DNA of 64,000 bases. It comes from Planctomycetaceae bacterium. Its GTDB lineage: Bacteria; Planctomycetota; Planctomycetia; Planctomycetales; Planctomycetaceae. Position numbers and translations under genes: made by a program. The stretch covers positions 1 to 64,000 of the forward strand of contig JAWKTX010000001.1 in NCBI GenBank assembly GCA_041398825.1, read 5' to 3'. Below are positions 28,413 to 37,858 of the stretch, piece by piece; within the stretch, counting starts at the first letter, position 1, and each line of letters begins with the position of its first letter. The notes under the pieces were generated by a model. It had not been told where the DNA came from and did no database searches. It saw nothing but the letters and a program-made list of their open reading frames with translations.

Positions 28413-31400
28413 ATGAGCTTAACAGTGCGAACATTGAGTTGCTTGCTGTCGAAGCTGTGCGCCGTTTCTTCAGGTCGAACGCGGCGACTGCGATCAAAGT
28501 CTGCTTTCGTCTCGGAACCCCTGGAAGTTCGCGTTCTGTTGTCGGCATCGGAATGGGGTGCACGCTCGGTTTCAGGTGACGGTGCTTCTGTTTCGAGCAA
28601 CACGGGCACAACCATTCTAAATGGAATTGATATCAATCAGTTTATCGGGGTTGATGCGTTCCGTGAGGCCGGCTTCACCGGGACGAATGCGGTGGTTGCG
28701 AATATCGAAGGCGGCCACATTTGGAACGGGCACGAATCACTGACGCATGTGGATGGGTTTGTTCAGGATTCCGCGAATCCAGGCTCGCAGACGGGAGATT
28801 TTGATCGCCACGCCACGTGGGTCGGGATGTTGCTGGCCGGGAAGTCTGCTGGAGTGGCCTTCAACTATCAGGAGGGAGTTGTGCCGGATGCCCGACTTTA
28901 TTCCGGGGCAATTGCCACAACTTGGTCCGGTGAATCGTTTACTACCGCATTCAACTTCAACAGCAACACATTTCTGACACCATATGAAGATCTGATGTCG
29001 AAGGGCGTTGGCGGCGACGCTGTGACTGCCGATGTGATTAACAGCAGCTGGAACAGTAATGATCCCACGGCATCCGCATCAGGCATCTATTCGAGGGCAA
29101 TTGACGCCCTTGTGAATGACACCGGCAAGACCGTTGTATTTTCCGCGGGTAATACTGGGGCCGGGCCAAACTCTGTCGGGGGGCCAGCAGCCGGGTACAA
29201 CGTTATTACAGTTGGTGCCCTTGGCAATGACACGGATCTGCCACCATGGCAGTCAGTTGCAGGTCTCAGCAGTCGTGGATTCAATGACCTGTTTATTCCT
29301 GACGTCTCTGCTCCAGCCAATATACACGACGCTGCTCAGGGAACCATTCTGCCTGAAGTACGTTCTGTGATAGACATCGTCGCCCCCGGTATTGGAATCA
29401 CATCTGCGCTGTACACGGGGGCCACCGGAGGAAACATTGGTGGAGGTGATTCGACACCGGGCAAGGCTGACGCTTACACGGGCAACCTTCAGGGAAGCAG
29501 TTTTGCTGCACCTTTAGTTGCCGGTGGTGCAGCCTTGATGGTCGATGCCGCGAAGACGATCTTCGGAAGTTCTTCCACTGCCATGGATGGCCGGATTATC
29601 AAGTCCATTCTCCAGACGTCTGCAGACAAGATACCCGGCTGGTCAAATCGTCCGACATTGATCAATGGAATTCATACAACCACTCAATCACTGGACGAAG
29701 ATTCGGGGGCTGGGAGGTTAAACCTTGCAAGAGCGAAAGAATTGCTTCTGGACGGAACCACAGATCTGCCTGGTGATTCATCGGGTCCTGTTCAGGCCAA
29801 TGGCTGGGATTTGGGGAGGGTCAGTGAAGCCGCTGTTTCGGACTACCCCATTCAGAATGTCCTGGAAGCCGGTACACCACTTATCGCTACGCTGAACTGG
29901 TTTGTCGATCGCATCATTACTGACGGGGGAGTGACGACTGAGTCGAGTTTGGACAATCTGGATCTGGAGTTATGGCTGACTGACAATGGTGTGGCTGCCA
30001 GAAAAGTAGCTGAGTCTCGCAGTTTGTATAACAATGTTGAACACCTGAGTTTTGCGGTTCCTGAGACTGGGACCTATCTGCTTCGGGTACGCTGGTCAGG
30101 AGAAATCTGGGATCTCAACAACGATGTGAATACGGAGACCTTTGGTTTGTCCTGGACAACAACCGGACTCGTGGATGGTGGTGCGCCTGTTGCTCATGCG
30201 ACTGCGGAAGATGTCTTTTTGCAGGGCCCGCAGGATCAGTTGATCTCGGTGCAGTTTCTGGATGACACGGGTATCAATACGAATACGATTTTGAGTTCCG
30301 CTGTGTACGTGAAGGATGCCAGTGATGCTGTTCATTATCTGACTCTGCAGTCAGTCGATTCGAACCAGACTTATGATCCTTTCGTCACTGCCGTATTTGT
30401 CATGTCTGCTCCCGGCGGAACCTGGGACTCTACCGATGATGGGTTGTACCGTGTTTTTCTGAACGATGGGGTCGTCGAAGATGAACTGGGCAACACGATC
30501 GAGGGGGGGCAAATTGGTCTCTTTAACACGCAGATTGTCCAACGGATAGGGCCGGACAGTTTTGGTTATGTTGCTTCTCCGGTAACATTCAACTTTGAAG
30601 ATATCAGCGAAACCGGAGTTCCCATTCTTCAGGGCCTGGATGATGCGACACATCTTCTGACAGATCACGCGCTGGGTGATTTTTCGTTCTCTTTTTACGG
30701 GGCGACCTGGCATGAACTCTTTGTGAGCACAAACGGATTGTTGACCTTTTCTTCGCCGGTCGCTTCTGCTGCAAATACAGACCTCTCGACGTTTTCCGGA
30801 CAGTCGGCTATTGCGGTGTTATGGGACGATTTATCCTCCTATGGTCCGAATGCTGCTGTTTACTGGCAACTGCTGGGACCTCCAGGCGCGCGCAGACTCA
30901 TCCTGCAGTGGGATCAGGTGGAGTATCTGCATGCAGGTGGGAACATAACGTTTCAGGTGGTGCTCGATTCTTCGGATAACAGCATCCAGATGAATTATCT
31001 GGATTTGGATGGTGGTGACGCAGGCCACAATGAAGGCCTGTCTGCGACAGCGGGGCTCCGATCCGGTGATCCACTGTCGACGACACTCTTGTCGTCGTTT
31101 AATGGATCGAGTTCCGTCTTTGTTGCGAGCCATCGGAGCGTCCGGTTCTATGATCCTCGCCCCGTTGCTCCATCGATTACCACGCCGGGCACTTATGACT
31201 TGCGCACGTTTACCCCGGAATTCAGATGGAGCGAGTCGCAAGGGACTGAGCAATACGAGATCTGGGTCAATCGACTGACAGGTGAGACCGCGCGCGTGAT
31301 ACACGCGTTTGTTGGCGAAACAATTTTCACTCCGTCACAGCCAATGGCGATGGGATTGTATCGCGTCTGGGTGCGGGCAATTTCTGCTCAGAATGATCGA

Positions 31401-32249
31401 TCCAGCTGGAGTACTCCGTTTACGTTTCGGATCAACGCTCCTGCGGAAATAACGCCGCTTCAAAGATTGCAAAAGACCGCTCGTCCGCTCATCGAATGGG
31501 AAGTTGTTCCGGGAGCATCGACCTATGAGATCTGGATCAACAATCTTTCTAACCACGCATCCGCGGTGGTTTACAAATCCGGGCTCACTTCAACCACATT
31601 CGAGCCTGAACAGGATTTGCCATTCGGGCAGTATCGGGTCTGGGTACGCGCTACGGATGAAGGACAACGGCCCGGGGCATGGTCCGACCCTGTGGATTTT
31701 GTGGCAGCCTACTGGCCGACGCTGACCGCGCCATCTGCAGTCGTGACGTTTAATCATCGACCTCAATTCGAGTGGACTGTTCTGGATGGAGCAGCCTCCA
31801 GTCAGATCTTCGTACGAAACACATTCACAAAGGAAGTGATCTTGAATCAGCCGGTCTCTGCCAACGGCGTATGGACGTCCACGGTGGATTTGCCTCGTGG
31901 CGAATACGACTGGTGGGTGCGAGGTGTCACGCTTGATGGCATTGCCGGATGGTGGAGCTACGCTGCACGATTCTCGGTCGCCGGATCGCCGGTGTTGACG
32001 ATGCCAGCCGGGACGGTCCCGTCAACGCCACTCTTCAGCTGGAAACCCGTTGAGCTCGCCCAGCACTACACACTGGTCATTCATTCAATGGGAGGTGGCC
32101 ATGATTCGATCACGCTGAACAATCTCTCGGGCACTCAGCATTCCACCACGACGCTGGCATCCGGAGTCTGGCGAGTCTGGGTTCGCGCGGTGAGTGGCAC
32201 GGGAGAGCTCAGCTGGTGGAGCCGCCCGGTGGACTTCACCGTTGAATAG
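28413..32249 (+). CDS. Subtilisin-like (S8) serine protease with LEPR-type sorting motif and four C-terminal FN3-like repeats
   Basis: About 1278 residues from ATG 28413. Instead of a normal signal peptide the N-terminus carries SEPLEVRVLLSAS, a variant of the planctomycete LEPRxLLS export motif. The protease domain shows His in DRHATWVG, the oxyanion Asn in VFSAGNTG and Ser in GSSFAAPLVAGG. The residue at the Asp position reads Glu (VVANIEGGHIWNGHESL). A prepeptidase-like beta domain follows, then a region with FGYVASPVTFNFEDIS, and four repeats of about 90 residues each ending RVWVRA or WWVRG (31200-32249). The repeats should be beta-sandwiches for surface attachment. The protein is likely cell-surface or secreted. 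Confidence 0.82.
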   Translation: MSLTVRTLSCLLSKLCAVSSGRTRRLRSKSAFVSEPLEVRVLLSASEWGARSVSGDGASVSSNTGTTILNGIDINQFIGVDAFREAGFTGTNAVVANIEGGHIWNGHESLTHVDGFVQDSANPGSQTGDFDRHATWVGMLLAGKSAGVAFNYQEGVVPDARLYSGAIATTWSGESFTTAFNFNSNTFLTPYEDLMSKGVGGDAVTADVINSSWNSNDPTASASGIYSRAIDALVNDTGKTVVFSAGNTGAGPNSVGGPAAGYNVITVGALGNDTDLPPWQSVAGLSSRGFNDLFIPDVSAPANIHDAAQGTILPEVRSVIDIVAPGIGITSALYTGATGGNIGGGDSTPGKADAYTGNLQGSSFAAPLVAGGAALMVDAAKTIFGSSSTAMDGRIIKSILQTSADKIPGWSNRPTLINGIHTTTQSLDEDSGAGRLNLARAKELLLDGTTDLPGDSSGPVQANGWDLGRVSEAAVSDYPIQNVLEAGTPLIATLNWFVDRIITDGGVTTESSLDNLDLELWLTDNGVAARKVAESRSLYNNVEHLSFAVPETGTYLLRVRWSGEIWDLNNDVNTETFGLSWTTTGLVDGGAPVAHATAEDVFLQGPQDQLISVQFLDDTGINTNTILSSAVYVKDASDAVHYLTLQSVDSNQTYDPFVTAVFVMSAPGGTWDSTDDGLYRVFLNDGVVEDELGNTIEGGQIGLFNTQIVQRIGPDSFGYVASPVTFNFEDISETGVPILQGLDDATHLLTDHALGDFSFSFYGATWHELFVSTNGLLTFSSPVASAANTDLSTFSGQSAIAVLWDDLSSYGPNAAVYWQLLGPPGARRLILQWDQVEYLHAGGNITFQVVLDSSDNSIQMNYLDLDGGDAGHNEGLSATAGLRSGDPLSTTLLSSFNGSSSVFVASHRSVRFYDPRPVAPSITTPGTYDLRTFTPEFRWSESQGTEQYEIWVNRLTGETARVIHAFVGETIFTPSQPMAMGLYRVWVRAISAQNDRSSWSTPFTFRINAPAEITPLQRLQKTARPLIEWEVVPGASTYEIWINNLSNHASAVVYKSGLTSTTFEPEQDLPFGQYRVWVRATDEGQRPGAWSDPVDFVAAYWPTLTAPSAVVTFNHRPQFEWTVLDGAASSQIFVRNTFTKEVILNQPVSANGVWTSTVDLPRGEYDWWVRGVTLDGIAGWWSYAARFSVAGSPVLTMPAGTVPSTPLFSWKPVELAQHYTLVIHSMGGGHDSITLNNLSGTQHSTTTLASGVWRVWVRAVSGTGELSWWSRPVDFTVE

Positions 32250-32326
32250 GATAGAGCATACTGGTGAGGCGCCGGGTCCAGGGATGTTTTGCATCGTCAG
32301 TGCGGAAGTGAGTTGCGCGGCATAGT

Positions 32327-33133
32327 TCAGGTGCTGGAGGATACTGGTTTTCGTAATTCCACCAGAATTCCGCCAAGTCGCAGCAGTTGATGAATCCGCG
32401 TAAACCAGAGCTCACGGTCCCAGACAAGTCCGGTAAGTTCGCATGCATTCTTCAGCTCTTCGCGGCTGAATGTTCTGCACTTCCATGTATGGCTTGTGAG
32501 GATTCCGGAGAAGGAGTCTTCTGTGGCCAGCAGCAAAATTACCCCGCCCGGCCGAAGTACACGAGCGAATTCTGCAAGCCCGGGTAACGGGTCCGGAATG
32601 TGTTCCAGGACGTAACCACAGGTGATGCAGTCAAAGGAATTGTCGCGGAAAGGCATCTGCATCATGTCTGCGGCCACGAAGGAGGGCCGTGGTGAGCCAA
32701 GTCGCTCTCGGGCGCGGCGCAGCATTTCTGCGGATAAGTCAAATCCCACGATTTCGGCATCAGGATGACTGGTGTCGAGCAGATGTCGAATGATTTGCCC
32801 GGCGCCGGAGCCAACGTCGAGGATTCTTCTGAACGGTCTGGCATCAAACCGACCGGAACGGAAGAGCGAGCCCATGAGCGGTTCATGCAGCGAAATAATG
32901 CTGCTGAACTTAAGGACAGCTCCTCGAGGGCCGTCATAGAGCCGCCGGACAGATGACTGGTACTGCGTGAGCGACTGACGCCGAATTCCTCGAAATTCGG
33001 CGAGACGCCGGACGTGTTTCTTCGCGCGATGGCGAAGTTTCGTGACAGCGTTTTTCAAGTTGCAGTAGGCTCCTGAAAGTGATGACGGTTCCGCTGGGTT
33101 CACTGGTGGGACGAGTGAACTTGACGCAACCAA
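32327..33133 (-). CDS. Class I SAM-dependent methyltransferase
   Basis: 268 residues. Motif I is ILDVGSGAGQIIRHLL, followed by the acidic turn VGFDLSAEMLRRARE, then FVAADMMQMPFRDNSFDCITCGYVLEHIPDP and LRPGGVILLLATED, the order of the methyltransferase type 11 family. The first 70 residues are basic (LRHRAKKHVRRLAEFRGIRR), perhaps for binding a lipid surface or nucleic acid. No signal peptide. It is convergent with the protease gene (77 bases apart) and divergent from the phosphatase gene. A target such as a quinone or lipid cannot be assigned. Confidence 0.82.
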   Translation of the reverse strand: MVASSSLVPPVNPAEPSSLSGAYCNLKNAVTKLRHRAKKHVRRLAEFRGIRRQSLTQYQSSVRRLYDGPRGAVLKFSSIISLHEPLMGSLFRSGRFDARPFRRILDVGSGAGQIIRHLLDTSHPDAEIVGFDLSAEMLRRARERLGSPRPSFVAADMMQMPFRDNSFDCITCGYVLEHIPDPLPGLAEFARVLRPGGVILLLATEDSFSGILTSHTWKCRTFSREELKNACELTGLVWDRELWFTRIHQLLRLGGILVELRKPVSSST

Positions 33134-33432
33134 CCAGGATTTTCAAGCGTACAAGGGTTGGCCCTGACCTCTTATCGCATATCGGGTTTTAGCCAGGAAT
33201 GAGCGAGTCGAACGAGGGAATTCGGTTGTCGATCAGTCGAATTGGCAGGAGGAAAGCGGTTACGCGGCTTGCGAATCGGCATAGTTCACGCCATGATCTG
33301 CGTGCAAAAATCCCCCTTTTCAGGTTCACTGCCCGCGGAAAGCGATGGTTGGTGCCGAAATGTCGGGCAGATTCGCCTGAAATCTTCAGAAAGTCCAGAT
33401 TCGTGAGCGTCGGTAGCCAGGGAAAAGACGCC

Positions 33433-33915
33433 GTGTTGCGTGTGTTGTTCGTTTGTACGGGCAATACGTGTCGCAGTCCGATGGCTGAAGCCGTGTTTCG
33501 GAAACTTGCTGCCGAGAAAATTGGATGTCGGGAATGGGAATTGCGTGATCGGGGCGTGGATGTGTTTTCTGCAGGAGTTGCCGCAGCTGAGAACTTCCCG
33601 GCGTCTCGTGAAGCAATTGAAGCCGTGAAGGACTACAATCTCGATCTGTCGCAGCACCTCAGCCAGCCGGTCACTGTCGAGATGCTTGAGAAATGTTCGC
33701 TGGTGCTGACAATGACCAGCCGCCATCTGGATGCGGTCCGCAGGGGTTGTCCGGCTCGGGCGGATCGCATGTTCCTGTTAAGTAAGGCCGGTTGTGATGT
33801 CTCCGATCCAATAGGGCAGGGGTTGCCGCAGTACAAAGACTGCATCGACGAAATCTCGGACAGTATAAGAATCTGGGTTGATGAATTGTTCCAGAAAGAG
33901 CTCAGCGAAAAATGA
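33433..33915 (+). CDS. Low-molecular-weight protein phosphatase (tyrosine or arginine)
   Basis: About 160 residues if it starts at GTG 33433, which has AGGGA about 9 bases ahead and puts the P-loop at residue 7 as in the family; the open frame extends 78 codons further upstream with poor similarity. The P-loop is CTGNTCRSP (C-X5-R), and the general acid Asp lies in DVSDPIG. Its stop overlaps the start of rpiB as ATGA. The same pair, YwlE and RpiB, is found in Bacillus, where YwlE removes phosphate from arginine. The Thr after Gly-Asn in the loop fits that subgroup. Tyrosine versus arginine specificity remains inference. Confidence 0.88.
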   Translation: MLRVLFVCTGNTCRSPMAEAVFRKLAAEKIGCREWELRDRGVDVFSAGVAAAENFPASREAIEAVKDYNLDLSQHLSQPVTVEMLEKCSLVLTMTSRHLDAVRRGCPARADRMFLLSKAGCDVSDPIGQGLPQYKDCIDEISDSIRIWVDELFQKELSEK

Positions 33916-34397
33916 AAATTGGAATCGCCAGTGACCATCGTGGTCTTCAAATGAAGAACCGACTTTTGCAGTTGCTGGGCACAATCGAAGAGGTCACCGA
34001 GACCAGAGATTTTGGTCCGGACGACACCGTCAGCGTCGACTACCCGGACTACGCATCGCGCGTTGCGAGCGCGGTTTCGACGGGTGAGGTGGATCGCGGT
34101 ATTTTGATTTGCGGCACCGGGATAGGGATGTGCATCACCGCAAACAAATTCTGCAAAGTACGGGCAGCCACATGTCACGACATCGTAACGGCTGAGTATA
34201 GTCGGCTCCACAACGATACCAACGTGCTTTGCCTTTCGGCGGACCAGCTCAGCGATCAGCTTGCGGATCAGATTGTCCGCATTTGGCTTCGGACCGAATT
34301 TGAAGAAGGTCGTCACGCCCGGCGATTGCTGAAGATCACTGAAATTGAAAAGCAAAACGCCAGCGTTAGTGGCGAAACTGGTAATTCCTGTTGTTGA
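33912..34397 (+). CDS. rpiB: Ribose-5-phosphate isomerase B
   Basis: 161 residues. It interconverts ribose 5-phosphate and ribulose 5-phosphate in the cytoplasm (pentose phosphate pathway). Family phrases are all present: MKIGIASDHRGLQMKN, DYPDYASRVASAV, ILICGTGIGMCITANK with the catalytic Cys, ATCHDIVTAEYSRLHNDTNVLCL and the Arg-rich RHARR near the end. Its ATG overlaps the phosphatase stop (ATGA), so both are co-translated. The C-terminal 15 residues after the family core are unremarkable. Confidence 0.93.
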   Translation: MKIGIASDHRGLQMKNRLLQLLGTIEEVTETRDFGPDDTVSVDYPDYASRVASAVSTGEVDRGILICGTGIGMCITANKFCKVRAATCHDIVTAEYSRLHNDTNVLCLSADQLSDQLADQIVRIWLRTEFEEGRHARRLLKITEIEKQNASVSGETGNSCC

Positions 34398-34436
34398 ACC
34401 TGTCTTTCCCTGTCTTTCGATTCACGAGCCCAGAAG

Positions 34437-34823
34437 ATGAAGCCTGAAGATCTCCATTTTGCGAAGACTCACGAATGGGTCGCTGTCGAAGGTGACGTTG
34501 CCACGATTGGAATTACTGACTTCGCAGTCAAATTGCTGACCGACATTGTCTTCATGGAGTTGCCGTCTGTCGGGAAATCGGTGTCTCAATCTCAAACCAT
34601 GGGCGAAATTGAGAGTGTGAAAGCAGTGAGTGACCTGTACGCTCCTGTCAGTGGTGAAGTGATTGAGGTGAATTCGGACCTGCCCGATAACCTGGCTCTG
34701 CTGAGCGACAGTCCATTTGAGCGAGCATGGATTGCGAAGATCAGAATGTCATCACCTGCGGAAGTCGCAAGTCTGATGAACCGTGCGGCGTATGTTCAAC
34801 ATTGCGAATCTGAAGGTCACTAG
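34437..34823 (+). CDS. gcvH: Glycine cleavage system H protein
   Basis: 128 residues. The H protein carries the aminomethyl group on a lipoyl arm between the P, T and L proteins. The lipoylated Lys lies in IESVKAVSDLYAPVSG, the classic site, and FAKTHEWVAVEGDVATIGITDFA is the typical opening. It begins 40 bases after rpiB and lies upstream of both P subunits and a lipoate ligase family gene, so it is probably part of their transcript. No GcvT or lipoamide dehydrogenase gene is in the window. Confidence 0.95.
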   Translation: MKPEDLHFAKTHEWVAVEGDVATIGITDFAVKLLTDIVFMELPSVGKSVSQSQTMGEIESVKAVSDLYAPVSGEVIEVNSDLPDNLALLSDSPFERAWIAKIRMSSPAEVASLMNRAAYVQHCESEGH

Positions 34824-35001
34824 CGGATTTTGCGTGCCGGGTCCCTATCATCTGCTGCTCCCGGATCTCGGGCGTTGGTCTTAGAGTTACGTCTCCGCAG
34901 CGTTTTCCGGCAGACAGCGCGTGAGGCTCTGCTTCTCGTTTGAGGCCTCTCTTGTTGCCAATCTCCGGGGCCGTCTTTCTATCTTCCACAGGATTTCAGC
35001 C

Positions 35002-36372
35002 GTGGCTTATCTGTTTGACACTCCCGAGCAGCGGGAGAAAATGCTGGCTGCCATAGGGGTTGCGAGCATTGATGAGTTGTTTCGTCAGATTCCCGAAACG
35101 CTTCAGCTGAAACGAGAGCTGGATCTGCCGGAGCCTCTTTCGGAGTTGGCGCTTCAGCAGCAGATGGAGCAATTGCTGACTCCGTCGGTAAGAACTCCCG
35201 TCTGTTTTCTCGGCGGAGGCGTTTATGATCACTTCATCCCCGCAGTGGTGGATGAAATCGCGTCTCGCGGCGAATTCTACACTGCCTACACTCCGTATCA
35301 GGCGGAGGCAAGCCAGGGGACTTTGCAGGCGTTCTATGAATATCAGACATTGATTTGTCAATTGACGGGAATGGAAGTCTCGAATGCCAGCCTGTATGAG
35401 GGCGGTACCGCGGTAAGCGAAGCGGTCTTCATGGCGATGCGGGTGAATGGTCGACATGGAAAAGTCGTCGTCGCCGGCTCGCTCCATCCGGAATACAGGG
35501 CCGTTCTGGAGACATACCTGGCAGAGACGGAGACCAGAATTGTCACCGTCCCCTGCAGGGATGGAGTAATTTCGCCGGAAGATGTGGCGAGACTGGTTGA
35601 TGATCAGACTTGTGCCGTTGTGATGCAGCAGCCGAATTTCTTCGGCTGTATTGAGGATATCAGTGCAATCACTGAAGTGGCGCACACCGGGGGTGCATTG
35701 GCGATCCTCTCCTTTGATCCCTTCAGTCCGGGTCTACTGAAACGACCAGCTGACTACGGAGTCGACGTTGCTGTCGCAGAAGGTCAGCCTCTCGGTACCC
35801 CCCTTCAATATGGTGGGCCGCTTTTGGGTGTCTTCACGTGCCGAAATGAATACGTCCGGAAAATGCCCGGTCGTCTGATTGGACGCACGACAGATCGGAA
35901 TGGTAAGGACTGCTTCGTACTAAATCTGCAGGCTCGTGAACAGCATATCCGTCGCGACAAGGCGACCAGCAATATCTGTACGAATCAGGGGTTAATCGCT
36001 CTGCGAGCGACAATATTCCTTTCCGTTATAGGCAAAAATGGCCTGATCGATGCTGCCCGACTGTGCCATCAGAAAGCTCGTTACGCGGCTTCGGGATTAT
36101 GTTCGCTCGATGGTGTTGAACTCTGTTTCCAGCGCCCATTCTTCCGTGAATTCGCATTGCGACTTCCGGTTGCTGCCAGTGATCTGATCCAGGACCTGGC
36201 CGAGCGTGGTTACAACGTGGGTCCCGAGCTTTCCCGTTTTGACATCCCGGGTGTTGATGCCCCGGAGAGATGCCTGCTCGTTGCGCTCACTGAGAAGCGA
36301 ACACGCCAGGAGATTGATGACCTCGTGCATGCTGTTGGTCAGTGCCTTGAAGTTCGGAAGGCTGTGCAATGA
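35002..36372 (+). CDS. gcvPA: Glycine dehydrogenase (decarboxylating) subunit 1
   Basis: 456 residues. I take the GTG at 35002 (AGGA about 8 bases ahead) because the protein then opens AYLFDTPEQREKMLAAIGV as expected; an ATG at 34921 is in frame. Subunit 1 of the two-subunit P protein, seen by QMEQLLTP, FLGGGVYDHFIPAVVDEI, FYTAYTPYQAEASQGTLQ and GMEVSNASLYEGGTA. It binds glycine with subunit 2 and releases CO2. Its stop overlaps the gcvPB start as ATGA. The protein is cytoplasmic. Confidence 0.94.
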   Translation: MAYLFDTPEQREKMLAAIGVASIDELFRQIPETLQLKRELDLPEPLSELALQQQMEQLLTPSVRTPVCFLGGGVYDHFIPAVVDEIASRGEFYTAYTPYQAEASQGTLQAFYEYQTLICQLTGMEVSNASLYEGGTAVSEAVFMAMRVNGRHGKVVVAGSLHPEYRAVLETYLAETETRIVTVPCRDGVISPEDVARLVDDQTCAVVMQQPNFFGCIEDISAITEVAHTGGALAILSFDPFSPGLLKRPADYGVDVAVAEGQPLGTPLQYGGPLLGVFTCRNEYVRKMPGRLIGRTTDRNGKDCFVLNLQAREQHIRRDKATSNICTNQGLIALRATIFLSVIGKNGLIDAARLCHQKARYAASGLCSLDGVELCFQRPFFREFALRLPVAASDLIQDLAERGYNVGPELSRFDIPGVDAPERCLLVALTEKRTRQEIDDLVHAVGQCLEVRKAVQ

Positions 36373-37829
36373 GAAACAATGATTTCACCCGACTCTTGTT
36401 CGATCTTTCGAAAGCTGGACGGGGAACCAGGGTCTATCCGGGATCGGATGTGCCGCCGGTCGACGACGTTCCGGAAATTGGAGCGGATTACATTTCCTCT
36501 CGACCAGCAGAATTGCCGGAGTTGGCCGAGGGCGATGTTGTACGGCATTTCGTGAATCTGTCGACTCGGAACATGAGCGTCGATTCACACTTCTATCCGT
36601 TGGGCAGTTGTACCATGAAGTACAACCCCAAGAGGCATGAACGTCTGGCGCGCCTTCCGCTTGCAGCGAACAGTCATCCATATCAGCCTGTGAAACAAAT
36701 TCAGGGGCTCCTGCAGGTGCTGTTCGAACTGCAGACCATGCTGGCGGAGATTTCAGGATTGCCCGCCGTTTCACTTCATCCGGCCGCTGGCGCGCAGGGA
36801 GAGCTTGCGGCACTGTTAACCGCAGCCGCCTACTTCCGAAGCCGGGGCGAAAAGCGGACTCGAGTGCTGTTTCCGGCCAGTGCTCACGGAACCAATCCGG
36901 CCAGCGCGGCTCTGGCAGGGTTTGAGTGTGTCCAGTTGAACGGTGGAGCTGGTGGTTTTGTTGATCTGGACGAACTGAAGAAAACGGTGGATGGACGCAC
37001 CGCCGTATTCATGATCACGAATCCCAACACGCTCGGTCTGTTCGAACGGGATATCTCTGCCATTTCGAAAGTGCTGCATGATGCCGGCGGACTCGTGTAT
37101 ATCGACGGCGCAAATATGAATGCCATTCTCGGCAAGACTCGACCCGGTGACTTTGGTGGTGACATGATGCACTACAACGTGCACAAGACCTTCACGGGGC
37201 CTCATGGTGCGGGCGGGCCGGGCGCCGGGCCGATCGCTGTGAGGGATTTTCTCGCAGATTTTCTGCCGTCCCCGGTTGTAACATTTGACGCACAATCCGG
37301 ACTGTACTCTCTGTCTTCGCCTGCCCGATCCATTGGTCAGGTGCGAACATTCTTTGGCAACGTCGGTATTCTGCTTCGTGGTTATTTCTACCTGCGAACG
37401 TTGGGGGGCAGGGGGTTAAGAGAGGTTTCCGAGCAGGCTGTGCTGAATGCGAATTATCTCCTCAGCCAGGTGAAGGATTTTCTGGACGTGCCTCATGGCG
37501 ACCGCTGCATGCATGAGTTTGTTGCAAGTGCAAGGCGACAAAAGTCTGCAACAGGTGTTACCGCAATGGACATTGCGAAGCGGCTGCTCGATTACGGCTA
37601 TCATGCTCCCACTGTGTACTTCCCGCTGGTGGTGGAGGAAGCCATGATGATGGAACCAACAGAGACGGAGTCACTGGAAACACTGGATGCATTTGCTTCG
37701 GCCCTCCGCGCAATTTGCAATGAGCCACCGGAAACGGTCAAGGCGGCGCCGCACACAACCGCTGTTTGTCGTCCGGATGAAGTGGGAGCTGCCAGAAAGC
37801 CGGTGCTTTGCTGGTCGCCGGGCTGTTGA
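36369..37829 (+). CDS. gcvPB: Glycine dehydrogenase (decarboxylating) subunit 2
   Basis: 486 residues. It carries the pyridoxal phosphate Lys in MHYNVHKTFTGPHGAGGPGAGP. Other family phrases: RHFVNLSTRNMSVDSHFYPLGSCTMKYNPK, LHPAAGAQGE and FPASAHGTNPASAALAGF. It forms the heterodimeric P protein with the gene just before it, which it overlaps by four bases. Together with gcvH and the lipoate ligase gene 29 bases downstream this makes a nearly complete glycine cleavage cluster, lacking GcvT and Lpd. Confidence 0.95.
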   Translation: MRNNDFTRLLFDLSKAGRGTRVYPGSDVPPVDDVPEIGADYISSRPAELPELAEGDVVRHFVNLSTRNMSVDSHFYPLGSCTMKYNPKRHERLARLPLAANSHPYQPVKQIQGLLQVLFELQTMLAEISGLPAVSLHPAAGAQGELAALLTAAAYFRSRGEKRTRVLFPASAHGTNPASAALAGFECVQLNGGAGGFVDLDELKKTVDGRTAVFMITNPNTLGLFERDISAISKVLHDAGGLVYIDGANMNAILGKTRPGDFGGDMMHYNVHKTFTGPHGAGGPGAGPIAVRDFLADFLPSPVVTFDAQSGLYSLSSPARSIGQVRTFFGNVGILLRGYFYLRTLGGRGLREVSEQAVLNANYLLSQVKDFLDVPHGDRCMHEFVASARRQKSATGVTAMDIAKRLLDYGYHAPTVYFPLVVEEAMMMEPTETESLETLDAFASALRAICNEPPETVKAAPHTTAVCRPDEVGAARKPVLCWSPGC

Positions 37830-37858
37830 CCTAAGAATGATTCTGTTCGGCGGATTAA

